A DNA stretch of 64,000 bases from Desulfobulbus rhabdoformis (GTDB lineage: Bacteria; Desulfobacterota; Desulfobulbia; Desulfobulbales; Desulfobulbaceae): contig NZ_JAFFQA010000013.1 in the NCBI RefSeq assembly GCF_016919065.1, positions 1-64,000 on the forward strand, read 5' to 3'. How positions within the stretch are numbered: the first letter of the stretch is position 1; the number at the start of each line of letters is the position of its first letter. Below the pieces are notes generated by a model. That model saw nothing but the letters and a program-made list of their open reading frames with translations. It ran no database searches and was not told the origin of the DNA. A program made the position numbers and the translations under genes. Positions 1 to 7,862 of the stretch are shown here, piece by piece.

Positions 1-72
1 TATGGTAATCTTTTCCATCCGTGCGATATCTCTCTTGCGTGTTTTTACGATGGTTGTAATTTGATTCGCCAT
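1..72 (-). CDS. Start of an unidentified protein, cut by the window edge
   Basis: The first 24 codons of a minus-strand gene are visible, starting with ATG at 72 and reading MANQITTIVKTRKRD and onward without a stop to the left edge. A strong Shine-Dalgarno sequence (AAGGAGGC) lies 6 to 8 bases before the ATG, which is the main support for a real start. The visible residues are basic and show no signal peptide. Too little is present to assign a family. Confidence 0.6.
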   Translation of the reverse strand, partial: MANQITTIVKTRKRDIARMEKITI

Positions 73-298
73 GACGCCTCCTTGTAAGTTACTGTTTTTC
101 TTACAAAAAGGCGAAAATCGCTAACTCATTAATATGTCAAGATAAATTTAGATTTACCCGATAATTTTTATAAAAGTTTACGAAAGCTGAATACATTTTG
201 TCCGCTATTACTGGGTTTGCGGCTGCACCGGGAATTGCTGCGTTTTGTAAAGATGTCGTATAGTATCTCTATGAGAATTCTTACTCAGTATACTGCTC
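73..298. promoter_or_regulatory. Divergent intergenic region with a candidate sigma-70 promoter for the next gene
   Basis: This AT-rich stretch separates two divergent genes. On the plus strand TTGCTG at 235-240 and TATAGT at 259-264 are 18 bases apart and about 35 bases before the ATG at 299, a reasonable -35/-10 pair. No promoter for the leftward gene was picked out with any confidence. No operator-like palindrome was noted. Confidence 0.35.
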
Positions 299-1048
299 AT
301 GCTTCTATCGTCAACCAGCCTTAACAGTTCGCAAACCGCACTCTATACCCGTAGCGGGGGAATGTCACAACTCCGCTCCGAACCTGTGCAGCGTGTCGTT
401 TCCACATCTAAGCCCACTACCTCTGACGAACAATCCTCAGAAGATCCCGTCACCCTGTCTCAGGAAGGTATCGAAAAGTCAAAGCAACAGCAGCAGGGAA
501 GCATGCCCTCCAGCGCCCAGGAGTCTGAGACAGAAGAGACTGAGGGAACAGCGCCAACAGAACAGTCTGCAGATGCTATTCAGGAACTGACCGCTGAAGA
601 AGAACAGATGGTTCAAGAGCTCAAGCAGCGTGATCAGGAAGTCAAAACCCATGAAATGGCACATCTTGCTGCTGCGGGGCAGTATGCCGCCGGCGGAGCT
701 TCCTACACGTATCAGCAAGGTCCGGATGGCCGCCGGTATGCAGTGGGTGGAGAGGTTCCCATCGATGTGAGTGAAGAAAAAACTCCAGAAGAAACTATTC
801 AAAAAATGCAGGCAGTGAAACGGGCGGCCATGGCACCGGCAGAGCCCTCATCAGCCGATAGAAGCATAGCTGCCAACGCAACGGCCACGGAAAGCCGGGC
901 ACGGACAGAAATGCAGAGTGAGGAGGCCGAGTCCGGCACGGATGAACCGGAAACGGTCGCTGAACAATCAGAGGAGAGTCAGTCCCTGGCATCTCCCACC
1001 GCATCTGAAGAAGTCGAGCCTTCCGAGCCCTTCGAGGCTGTTGCCTGA
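299..1048 (+). CDS. SprA-related putative zinc metalloprotease
   Basis: The 249-residue protein has a low-complexity Ser/Glu/Gln-rich first 95 residues, then a conserved block at about 100-200 containing HEMAH (118-122), followed by a Gly/Tyr-rich stretch ending GGEVPIDVS, and a helical part (TPEETIQKMQAVKRAAMAPAEPS). This arrangement is that of the SprA-related family, annotated as putative metalloproteases because of the HExxH-like site; no substrate is established. The C-terminal 50 residues are again acidic and disordered. There is no signal peptide, so a cytoplasmic location is likely. The start at 299 has only a weak ribosome site; an upstream ATG at 271 is in another frame and stops after a few codons. 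Family assignment is firm, function is not. Confidence 0.75.
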   Translation: MLLSSTSLNSSQTALYTRSGGMSQLRSEPVQRVVSTSKPTTSDEQSSEDPVTLSQEGIEKSKQQQQGSMPSSAQESETEETEGTAPTEQSADAIQELTAEEEQMVQELKQRDQEVKTHEMAHLAAAGQYAAGGASYTYQQGPDGRRYAVGGEVPIDVSEEKTPEETIQKMQAVKRAAMAPAEPSSADRSIAANATATESRARTEMQSEEAESGTDEPETVAEQSEESQSLASPTASEEVEPSEPFEAVA

Positions 1049-1150
1049 GCCTGGTACCACCCTGTAACTCTTTAGCACTTCCCCCATTCACAGATTCGAC
1101 TCGAATTTTCATGAGAAATCTGTGTGTATCTTGTAGTATTCCTTTTAGAA

Positions 1151-1232
1151 ACCTGAATGCGTAAGGCTCAGTATCTTGGGTGAGGCGCAACAACCTGCAT
1201 GTGTTCGACCGCCCGCTGTCAAGAATTCAGGT
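1151..1232. repeat. Short inverted-repeat element (copy A, divergent)
   Basis: This 82-bp intergenic stretch is bounded by ACCTGAATGC and an inverted GAATTCAGGT. The ends resemble those of copies at 3951, 26624 and 47008, which share GAATCCG-type termini. It occupies most of the gap between the SprA-related gene and the aminopeptidase. Membership in the family is weaker than for the other copies because the left end reads GAATGCGTAAGGC. Confidence 0.4.
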
Positions 1233-1270
1233 GAAAGCTTTTTTCTCATTCTCAGAGCAAACATGAAATC

Positions 1271-2590
1271 ATGATGGACCACTCCAAGTACCTCGAAAGC
1301 CTTTTTTCTTTTGTCGATCAGTCGCCTACCTCCTTTCATGTAGCTTCCAATGCTGCAACCAGGCTCGAGGCCGCCGGTTTTACACGGCTGTATGAGGCCG
1401 ATTCATGGCGGCATTTGAATTCAGGTAAATTTTTTGTCATACGCCATGATGGCGGCCTGATAGCCTTTACCCTGGAAGGTGACCGGGAGACCCCAAGGCC
1501 GTTTCGTATGGCGGGTTCACATACCGATAGCCCCAGCCTACGGGTTAGGCCCCAGCCCATGCAACTGCATCAGGGCTGCCTGCAACTCGGTGTTGAAGTG
1601 TATGGTGGCGCCTTGCTTGCACCCTGGTTTGATCGTAACCTTTCTCTTGCTGGCCGGGTTGGTTGGCTTGATGAGCAAGGAGAATTGCATTCTACGCTTC
1701 TTGATTGTAAACGCGCTCTTGCGACTCTACCCAGCCTGGCTATCCATCTTGATCGCGAAGCCAATAACGGCCGGGCGCTCAACAAACAAACGGACTTGGT
1801 TCCCTTGCTTGGATTATCTGCCGAATCCAGCCCTCCAGATTTTACTCAGTGGCTTAAAGAGGAACTCAAAAAGCAAAAGACTGAGATCTCCGTTGCTGAG
1901 GTGTTGGATTTTGATCTTTTCCTCTATGAGCCCCAGCCCCTGACACAGATAGGATTGGAGGGCGAGTTGATAACCGGTTCACGGCTTGATAACCAACTCT
2001 CCTGCCATGCCCTCTTACAGGGATTGATTAATGCCGAGGTGCCTGGCAATGCGATGATTGTGCTCAATGATCATGAGGAGGTCGGCAGTGCGACACCTTC
2101 AGGAGCCCAGGGACCATTTTTGAGCACCGTGCTTGAACGGCTGTATCCGGACCCTGATGTGCGCCAACAGGTCATTGCTCGCTCCTTTTTTATTTCAGCT
2201 GATAATGCCCATGCCGTGCACCCCAACTTTGCGGGCAAGCATGAGCCCGACCATATGCCCAAGCTGAATCAGGGGCCGGTACTGAAAACCAATGCCAACC
2301 AGCGCTATGCCACAACCGGTGTAACTGCTTCGCTCTTTCGCTCGCTTTGTAAAAAAGCCGAGGTGCCTTGCCAGCAATTTGTGATGCGTAATGATATGGC
2401 CTGTGGCTCGACCATCGGTCCTTTGACCGCTAGCCAGATTGGTGTGGCAACTGTTGATGTAGGTGTTCCCCAGCTTGCCATGCATTCCATCCGGGAAACC
2501 GTTGGTCACCTTGATGGGTGGTATCTGATGCGGGTGATGCAGACCTTTTTTGAGGCGGAGGATGCGGCCGTTTGTCTTCCTGAACTCTAA
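1271..2590 (+). CDS. apeB: M18 family aminopeptidase (aspartyl aminopeptidase type)
   Basis: This 439-residue protein matches the length and motif order of M18 zinc aminopeptidases, which remove N-terminal (often acidic) residues from peptides in the cytoplasm. The expected metal and catalytic residues are present: GSHTDSP with His84, RLDN with Asp240, the NDHEEVGS block with Glu269 and Glu270, SADNAHAVHP with Asp311, and MHSIRE near the C terminus with His405. There is no signal peptide. Two consecutive ATG codons (1271 and 1274) are possible starts and neither has a strong ribosome site. The transporter gene follows in the same direction after about 76 bases, but nothing else links them functionally. 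Confidence 0.93.
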   Translation: MMDHSKYLESLFSFVDQSPTSFHVASNAATRLEAAGFTRLYEADSWRHLNSGKFFVIRHDGGLIAFTLEGDRETPRPFRMAGSHTDSPSLRVRPQPMQLHQGCLQLGVEVYGGALLAPWFDRNLSLAGRVGWLDEQGELHSTLLDCKRALATLPSLAIHLDREANNGRALNKQTDLVPLLGLSAESSPPDFTQWLKEELKKQKTEISVAEVLDFDLFLYEPQPLTQIGLEGELITGSRLDNQLSCHALLQGLINAEVPGNAMIVLNDHEEVGSATPSGAQGPFLSTVLERLYPDPDVRQQVIARSFFISADNAHAVHPNFAGKHEPDHMPKLNQGPVLKTNANQRYATTGVTASLFRSLCKKAEVPCQQFVMRNDMACGSTIGPLTASQIGVATVDVGVPQLAMHSIRETVGHLDGWYLMRVMQTFFEAEDAAVCLPEL

Positions 2591-2666
2591 AGGGACAGTT
2601 ACGAACCTTTGCAGCTTGATACAATACCGCACCCCATTCATTTTTGTATGGCGTAAAGAGGGAGAT

Positions 2667-3929
2667 ATGTCGCAGCAGCAGGAACCCGAAAAAATACAGT
2701 CGGTGTCGGAAATCCCTGGATCGCCCGGCGATTCAACCACGGCCACAACATCCAAACACCGCTTTTCCTTTAACCGTATGGAACTGGCCGGAGCCTTTGG
2801 GGATCTGGGCACCATGCTCCCCATTGTGATCGGTATGATCCTCTTAAACGGCCTCAGTCCGACAACGGTGTTTTTTACTTTTGGTGCTTTTTACCTTATA
2901 TCAGGTTTTTATTACGGACTGCCCATTCCTGTGCAACCCCTCAAAGCTGTGGGAGCCATTGCTATTGCCTATCCGGCAGTGGTGACAGAATCGGTGATCG
3001 GGGCTACAGGGATCCTCTTTGGTGGCCTTTTGCTTGGGCTTTCACTCACAGGTATGGTCGACCGGGTGGCACAGCTCTTTTCACAGGCAGTGGTTCGGGG
3101 GATTCAGCTTACCCTTGGCTTGATCTTTCTGCGAAAGGGATTTGAGCTGATTATTCATAAAGATGTTTTTGTTTCAGGTGGTGGGGGAGCACTTACAGGG
3201 CCGGTCATTAACCTGATTATCGGAGTGATCGTCTTTGCCATCGTGTTACGATTACTCAACAACAAACGTTACCCCGCCGCCTTAGCCGCGCTGGCATTAG
3301 GCGTAGGTCTTGGTTTTGTCCTCGGTGGTTTTTCCGCCCAAGGGTTGTCGCTGGGGCCAACCGCAGTGCATATCATTACACCTTCTCTCGGTGATTTCTG
3401 GACAGCACTGGTCATGCTCGTTCTACCACAAATTCCTCTCACCATCGGCAATGCCTGTGTGGGCACGTCCAACACCTGCTCCACTCTGTTTTCCGGCAAC
3501 CCCATGCTCATGAAAACTAAAGCCGGTAAGTTTGCTTTTACCATGGGCATGATTAACTTCCCTGCCGGATTTTTTGGAGCGGTGCCCATGTGTCACGGCA
3601 CCGGTGGCCTAGCAGCCCATTACCGTTTTGGCGCGCGCACTGGTGGCGCCCCGATCATGCTGGGGCTTTTTTTTATTGTAATGGCACTGGTACTGGGAGA
3701 GTTCGGCTTTGCTCTGCTTGCAGCTATCCCCCAGTCCGTGCTTGGCGTGCTGCTGGTTTTTGCCGGACTGGAATTATGCCCTCTGATGCGGAGCCTGGAG
3801 ACCAATGAGGAATATTTCGTTGCCCTCCTGATTGCAGGTATTGCCTTGGTGGTACCTAACATGGCCTGGGCCTTTGTTACAGGGATTATTGTTGATTGGG
3901 CAATTCGAAAATTTGATATCAAAATTTAA
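2667..3929 (+). CDS. MOT1-type molybdate/sulfate transporter
   Basis: The 420-residue polytopic membrane protein belongs to the MFS_MOT1 (molybdate transporter of the SulP-like fold) family. Supporting features are the opening ELAGAFGDLGTMLPIVIG, the PIPVQPLKAVGAIA segment, a VLPQIPLTIGNACVGTS stretch in the middle, and about ten hydrophobic helices. The family moves molybdate or sulfate into the cell. I chose ATG 2667, preceded by GAGGGAGAT, over an in-frame start at 2550 that would overlap the aminopeptidase gene. A molybdate substrate would fit the molybdenum enzyme encoded at 20.3-23.0 kb, but the sequence alone does not separate molybdate from sulfate. Confidence 0.8.
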   Translation: MSQQQEPEKIQSVSEIPGSPGDSTTATTSKHRFSFNRMELAGAFGDLGTMLPIVIGMILLNGLSPTTVFFTFGAFYLISGFYYGLPIPVQPLKAVGAIAIAYPAVVTESVIGATGILFGGLLLGLSLTGMVDRVAQLFSQAVVRGIQLTLGLIFLRKGFELIIHKDVFVSGGGGALTGPVINLIIGVIVFAIVLRLLNNKRYPAALAALALGVGLGFVLGGFSAQGLSLGPTAVHIITPSLGDFWTALVMLVLPQIPLTIGNACVGTSNTCSTLFSGNPMLMKTKAGKFAFTMGMINFPAGFFGAVPMCHGTGGLAAHYRFGARTGGAPIMLGLFFIVMALVLGEFGFALLAAIPQSVLGVLLVFAGLELCPLMRSLETNEEYFVALLIAGIALVVPNMAWAFVTGIIVDWAIRKFDIKI

Positions 3930-4371
3930 GAGGGGCTTGAATAAATATATCCTGAATCCGTGACGGCGGGCGGTCACCGACAAGGTATCCTGTGAATGAG
4001 ACGGAGATTTTTAAGCTCATTCATTTGTTGTTCAGTCTTACCCGCCGCCCCTTGTGGCATCCATCAGCATGCCACCTTCATTGTTTGTAACACGCCGATG
4101 AATGCTCGCAAATTCAGGTTAAAGATCGTTGCCCTTCACCAAGGGAGAGGAGGCGCAATGGCCCCCTTTGTCGTTCGTGTCGCACTGGTGCAACACCCCT
4201 TCAAAATAATCAGCTTGCTTCCTCTTGTCGCTTTATTTGACAAGCTTGGGGAGGATCGGGCCCTTCTCGCAATTAGCATTCGCGGATTGTAATACAGCTC
4301 TAAAGCCTCAGGTGGTGCGCGGATAGGAAGGGGCATCCTGTATCGTGCCTGATGCTCAATTGCGACACCTC
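3930..4371. other. Gene-free stretch between converging genes
   Basis: This 442-bp region lies between the transporter (plus) and leuD (minus). Its first part is the repeat element at 3951-4120. Bases 4075-4102 match 7763-7790 at 25 of 28 positions. Short open frames on both strands (98 and 79 codons) overlap each other and the repeat, lack ribosome sites and resemble no family, so I do not call them genes. No convincing intrinsic terminator for either neighbour was found. Confidence 0.55.
3951..4120. repeat. Dispersed inverted-repeat element (copy B)
   Basis: The 170-bp element starts CCTGAATCCGTGACGGC and ends AAATTCAGGTT, so its termini are inverted copies. The first 29 bases of the core match the reverse complement of the copy at 47008-47055 at 27 positions, the best evidence that this is a mobile or replicated repeat. 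It has no coding capacity of its own, as in MITE- or REP-like sequences. Confidence 0.6.
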
Positions 4372-5007
4372 TCAAAACAACCAGGGCACTTTTGCCTTTC
4401 GTCTTTCCTCGTACGCTCGTATCGCATTCGCCTGTAACAAAGTCATGTCTATGTCATCCAGCCCTTCCAGTAAGCGTTTACGTCGATAGGCTTCAATTTC
4501 AAAAGGTATCACCTCTCCTTTTGGTGTCGTGATAGTTTTTGCCTCTAAGTCCACCGTCAAGGTGTACCCCTCATTGGATGCAACTTCGGCAAACAACTGT
4601 TCAATGATTGTTGTATCAAGGGTTATGGCTAATAGGCCATTGTTCAATGTATTATTAAAAAAGATGTCTGCAAAGCTCGGGGCGATCACCACTCGAATGC
4701 CATAATCTACCATGGCCCAGACGGCATGTTCCCGGGAAGAGCCGCAGCCATAGTTGTCTCGAGTGAGTAGAATACCGGCCCCAAGGTAGCGTTCATCATT
4801 GAGGATACAATCAGGGTTGATTTGTCGTCGGCTGTGGTCCATGTATGGCTCACCTGGCTCCAGGTAGCGCCAGTCATCAAAGAGATTCGGGCCAAAGCCG
4901 GTCTTGCCGATAGCTTTCAGGTATTGTTTAGGGATGATCGCATCGGTGTCGATGTTTGCCCTATCTATGGGGAGAACGATGCTGGTTTGTCTTGTAAACG
5001 GCTGCAT
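4372..5007 (-). CDS. leuD: 3-isopropylmalate dehydratase small subunit
   Basis: LeuD forms the swivel domain of isopropylmalate isomerase, which with LeuC converts 2-isopropylmalate to 3-isopropylmalate in leucine synthesis. The 211-residue protein starts MQPFTRQTSIVLPIDRANID and carries IDTDAIIPKQYLK, the Gly/Ser-rich GCGSSREHAVWA motif and the SFADIFFNN segment typical of the family. Length is normal for the LeuD1 (proteobacterial, about 200 residues) class. It lies 62 bases downstream of leuC on the same strand, so they form an operon. The start at 5007 has a modest ribosome site (GGTGAT). Confidence 0.95.
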   Translation of the reverse strand: MQPFTRQTSIVLPIDRANIDTDAIIPKQYLKAIGKTGFGPNLFDDWRYLEPGEPYMDHSRRQINPDCILNDERYLGAGILLTRDNYGCGSSREHAVWAMVDYGIRVVIAPSFADIFFNNTLNNGLLAITLDTTIIEQLFAEVASNEGYTLTVDLEAKTITTPKGEVIPFEIEAYRRKRLLEGLDDIDMTLLQANAIRAYEERRKAKVPWLF

Positions 5008-5069
5008 ATTTTATCACCAGTATATAGAAAAATTTATTTCATCTCTGTGCAATGGGGGAGCATTGGGGA

Positions 5070-6473
5070 TTAGGCTATCTCCCGCACATCTACAAAATGA
5101 CCGTAAACAGCAGCAGCGGCAGCCATTGCCGGGCTGACCAGATGGGTACGGCCCCCCTGTCCCTGGCGGCCTTCAAAATTTCTATTCGAGGTTGAGGCGC
5201 AACGTTCGCCAGAGGCCAGTCGGTCGGCATTCATTGCCAGACACATGGAACATCCAGGCTGCCGCCATTCAAATCCTGCCTCTTTAAAGATTGTATCCAG
5301 ACCCTCAAGTTCAGCCTGCTGCTTCACCAGACCAGATCCGGGCACGACCAATGCCTGGGTAACGCTTTTTGCCACTTTCTTATCACGAATAAGAGCTGCC
5401 GCAGCACGTAGATCCTCAATGCGTCCGTTGGTACAGGATCCAATAAAGACCTTGTCAACTGCGATTTCATTTATCGATGTTCCCGGTGTTAAATCCATGT
5501 AAACAAGAGCTTTTCGAATGCTTTCCGCTTTAACCGAATCCTGTTCCTGGGCAGGATCGGGCACAACCCCTCGTACGCCGACAACCATCTCTGGGGAGGT
5601 GCCCCAGCTTACCTGCGGTTCTATGGCGGCAGCATTAATTCGAATAATCCGGTCAAATTTAGCCTTCGGATCACTGTGTAACTCGCGCCAGGCTATCTCG
5701 GCTTTGGTGAGCATCTCTCCCCGAGGTGCGAAAGGTCGACCTTTTACATAGTCTATGGTGGTTTGATCAACTCCTATCATGCCAGCGCGAGCGCCAGCCT
5801 CAATTGCCATATTGCATACGGTCATTCGGCCTTCCATGGTCAATTCTGTTACCGCGTCTCCGGCAAACTCAATGACACAACCCGTTCCTCCGGCAGTGCC
5901 GATTTGGCCAATGATATGCAGGATCAGGTCTTTAGCCGTGACGCCAGCTCCCAATTTACCCTCGACGCTAATGAGCATTGAGCGAGATTTTTTCATGACC
6001 AGACATTGGGTGGCCATCACATGCTCAACTTCTGATGTGCCAATGCCAAAGGCCAGGGCACCAAAGGCTCCATGTGTAGCGGTGTGTGAATCACCACAGA
6101 CTACGGTCATTCCCGGGAGAGTGGCGCCCTGTTCAGGGCCAATAACATGCACTACACCTTGACGTACATCATGAATGGGAAATTCAGTAATACTAAATTC
6201 TGTACAGTTGCTATCCAAGGTCTGTAACTGCAGACGTGCGGCAGGGTCTGTCGGTGAAACGCGTCGGTCTGTGGTGGGAACGTTATGGTCCGGCACCGCT
6301 AAAATTGTTTCCTTGCGCCAAGGCTGTCGCCCCGTGAGCCGCATTCCTTCAAAGGCCTGAGGCGATGTGACCTCATGTACAAGATGACGATCTATATAAA
6401 TCAGATTTGTTCCATCTTCGTTTTTACGCACTACATGTGCATCCCATAACTTATCGTACAACGTTTTATTCAT
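5070..6473 (-). CDS. leuC: 3-isopropylmalate dehydratase large subunit
   Basis: LeuC is the aconitase-type [4Fe-4S] subunit of isopropylmalate isomerase. The 467-residue length, the opening [15 protein letters not shown], and the cluster-binding cysteines in [24 protein letters not shown] and CSMCLAMN are all as expected. A consensus AAGGAGG lies 7 bases upstream of the ATG at 6473. The gene is divergently transcribed from a LysR-type regulator with a 95-bp gap, a layout that usually means the regulator controls it. No leuA or leuB is in the window. Confidence 0.96.
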   Translation of the reverse strand: MNKTLYDKLWDAHVVRKNEDGTNLIYIDRHLVHEVTSPQAFEGMRLTGRQPWRKETILAVPDHNVPTTDRRVSPTDPAARLQLQTLDSNCTEFSITEFPIHDVRQGVVHVIGPEQGATLPGMTVVCGDSHTATHGAFGALAFGIGTSEVEHVMATQCLVMKKSRSMLISVEGKLGAGVTAKDLILHIIGQIGTAGGTGCVIEFAGDAVTELTMEGRMTVCNMAIEAGARAGMIGVDQTTIDYVKGRPFAPRGEMLTKAEIAWRELHSDPKAKFDRIIRINAAAIEPQVSWGTSPEMVVGVRGVVPDPAQEQDSVKAESIRKALVYMDLTPGTSINEIAVDKVFIGSCTNGRIEDLRAAAALIRDKKVAKSVTQALVVPGSGLVKQQAELEGLDTIFKEAGFEWRQPGCSMCLAMNADRLASGERCASTSNRNFEGRQGQGGRTHLVSPAMAAAAAVYGHFVDVREIA

Positions 6474-6568
6474 AGTATTTCCTCCTTGGTTTCAATAGGG
6501 ATAGTGCTATAAGGTGAATAACTCAAATTCATTATTTTTATATTGTTGATTCCCAAAAGGAATAATCT
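6474..6568. promoter_or_regulatory. Divergent promoter region of leuCD and the LysR gene
   Basis: This 95-bp AT-rich gap separates two divergent genes and is the obvious place for LysR binding. Short AT-rich inverted segments such as GGTGAATAACTCAAATTCATTAT are present, but I cannot assign a T-N11-A operator with confidence. The assignment rests on gene arrangement. Confidence 0.4.
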
Positions 6569-7426
6569 ATGGATACCAATACATTACAAGCATTTTTGGC
6601 GGTTGCGGAAACAGGATCGTTTTCATTGGCAGCAGAACGGTTGTTCGTGACCCAGCCCGCTGTAAGTAAGCGTATTGCCGCATTGGAAGACGAATTGGCT
6701 GTCAAACTCTTTGAGAGGCTCAGTAAACGCGTGATTTTAACCGAGGCCGGAAGGGTGCTTTTGCCCAAGGCACGGCACATTGCGCAAGAGATGGCGGGCT
6801 GTAAACAAATGATTGCTGAGCTTTCTGGAGAAATAAGCGGGGTGCTGCAGCTGGCAACGAGTCACCACATAGGCTTACACAGGCTGCCACCGTATTTACG
6901 GCGTTTCAATCTGTTGTACCCAAAGGTCGAATTTGCGCTGAAATTCATGGACTCAGAAAGTGGCTGCGCTGCCGTTGCTGAAGGAATGCTCGAAATGGGG
7001 GTGGTCACTCTGCCTGAAGCCAGAACAGATAAGTTAAAGCTTCATAAGGTATGGGATGATCCTCTTCAGATAATGGTCGGGCGTGATCATCCCTTAGCTC
7101 ATTGTAAAGATAGTAAAAAACTTGAATATTTTCCAGCTATTGTTCCGGAGAAGGGAAGTGAAACCCGCCGATTGATTGAATCGTCTCTAAGGAAAGTTGG
7201 AGTCAACCTGAGAGCCCGGATTGAAACCAATTATTTAGAAACTATTCGTACGCTGGTCGCATCGGGACTTGGCTGGAGTGTGCTGCCTATGATTATGCAG
7301 AATGATGATTTGACCTGCATCCTCTTACCTGGAATATCTTTTGAAAGAAGCTTGGGAATTGTGCGACGTGAGGGAGGACAACTTTCACAAGCTGCTCAAA
7401 AATTATTCGACTTGCTAATCGAGTAA
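6569..7426 (+). CDS. LysR family transcriptional regulator
   Basis: The 285-residue protein has the standard LysR layout: an N-terminal winged helix (residues about 1-60, LQAFLAVAETGSFSLAAERL then TQPAVSKRIAALEDEL) and a C-terminal periplasmic-binding-protein-like effector domain. The domain includes the usual FERLSKRVILTEAGRVLLPKA linker. It is divergent from leuC, so control of leuCD and of itself is likely, though the effector cannot be read from the sequence. The length is slightly short but within the family range. Confidence 0.9.
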   Translation: MDTNTLQAFLAVAETGSFSLAAERLFVTQPAVSKRIAALEDELAVKLFERLSKRVILTEAGRVLLPKARHIAQEMAGCKQMIAELSGEISGVLQLATSHHIGLHRLPPYLRRFNLLYPKVEFALKFMDSESGCAAVAEGMLEMGVVTLPEARTDKLKLHKVWDDPLQIMVGRDHPLAHCKDSKKLEYFPAIVPEKGSETRRLIESSLRKVGVNLRARIETNYLETIRTLVASGLGWSVLPMIMQNDDLTCILLPGISFERSLGIVRREGGQLSQAAQKLFDLLIE

Positions 7427-7862
7427 CTTGTGGCTAAATAGTTAAAAGTAAATAGAGGTACCATTGTATTGAGAGGTGGGAGAAAAGACTCCATGTATCC
7501 TGCCAAATTCCACTAAAGAAGAGGGGGAAGATAAAGGCAAGTTTTTTAGCAGAAAACAGAAAAATCATAGCCCCTTCAATGAAAGTGATTCCAGTGAAAA
7601 AAGAGTGTTACCCAATGCTCATCCCCCTCAGGCGCAAGCGCAAAAGACTCACCCAGCCAAAGGCAGAGATTATCGGTACAGAGGAGGCGCAGAAGCTAGT
7701 CTTTTCTTCACCTGCAAAAATCATTGCAGGCTTGGCGCTGTAAAAAATTTTTGGAATCCTTGCCTTCATTGTTCGCAACACGCCGATAAAGTTTACCTGT
7801 TTCGGCATGCCACAAACAACGAAACTGCAGTCCGGATGAATGTTAGCGGATTAGGGTACAAC
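7427..7862. other. Gene-free stretch between converging genes
   Basis: This 436-bp region lies between the LysR gene (plus) and the Lon-like gene (minus). Open frames on both strands (183 and 66 codons) overlap, one runs into the protease gene antisense, and none has a ribosome site or family resemblance. The stretch at 7763-7790 is nearly the same as 4075-4102. A GCGGATTAGG motif near 7848 resembles the right end of the GAATCCG repeat family, so decayed repeat copies probably fill part of the gap. Confidence 0.5.

Noticed and set aside
2195..2824. A 209-codon minus-strand frame
   Set aside because: It covers the end of the aminopeptidase gene and the start of the transporter gene in antisense.
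3996..4292. A 98-codon plus-strand frame and an overlapping 79-codon minus-strand frame
   Set aside because: Both span repeat element B or its flank, overlap each other and resemble no family.
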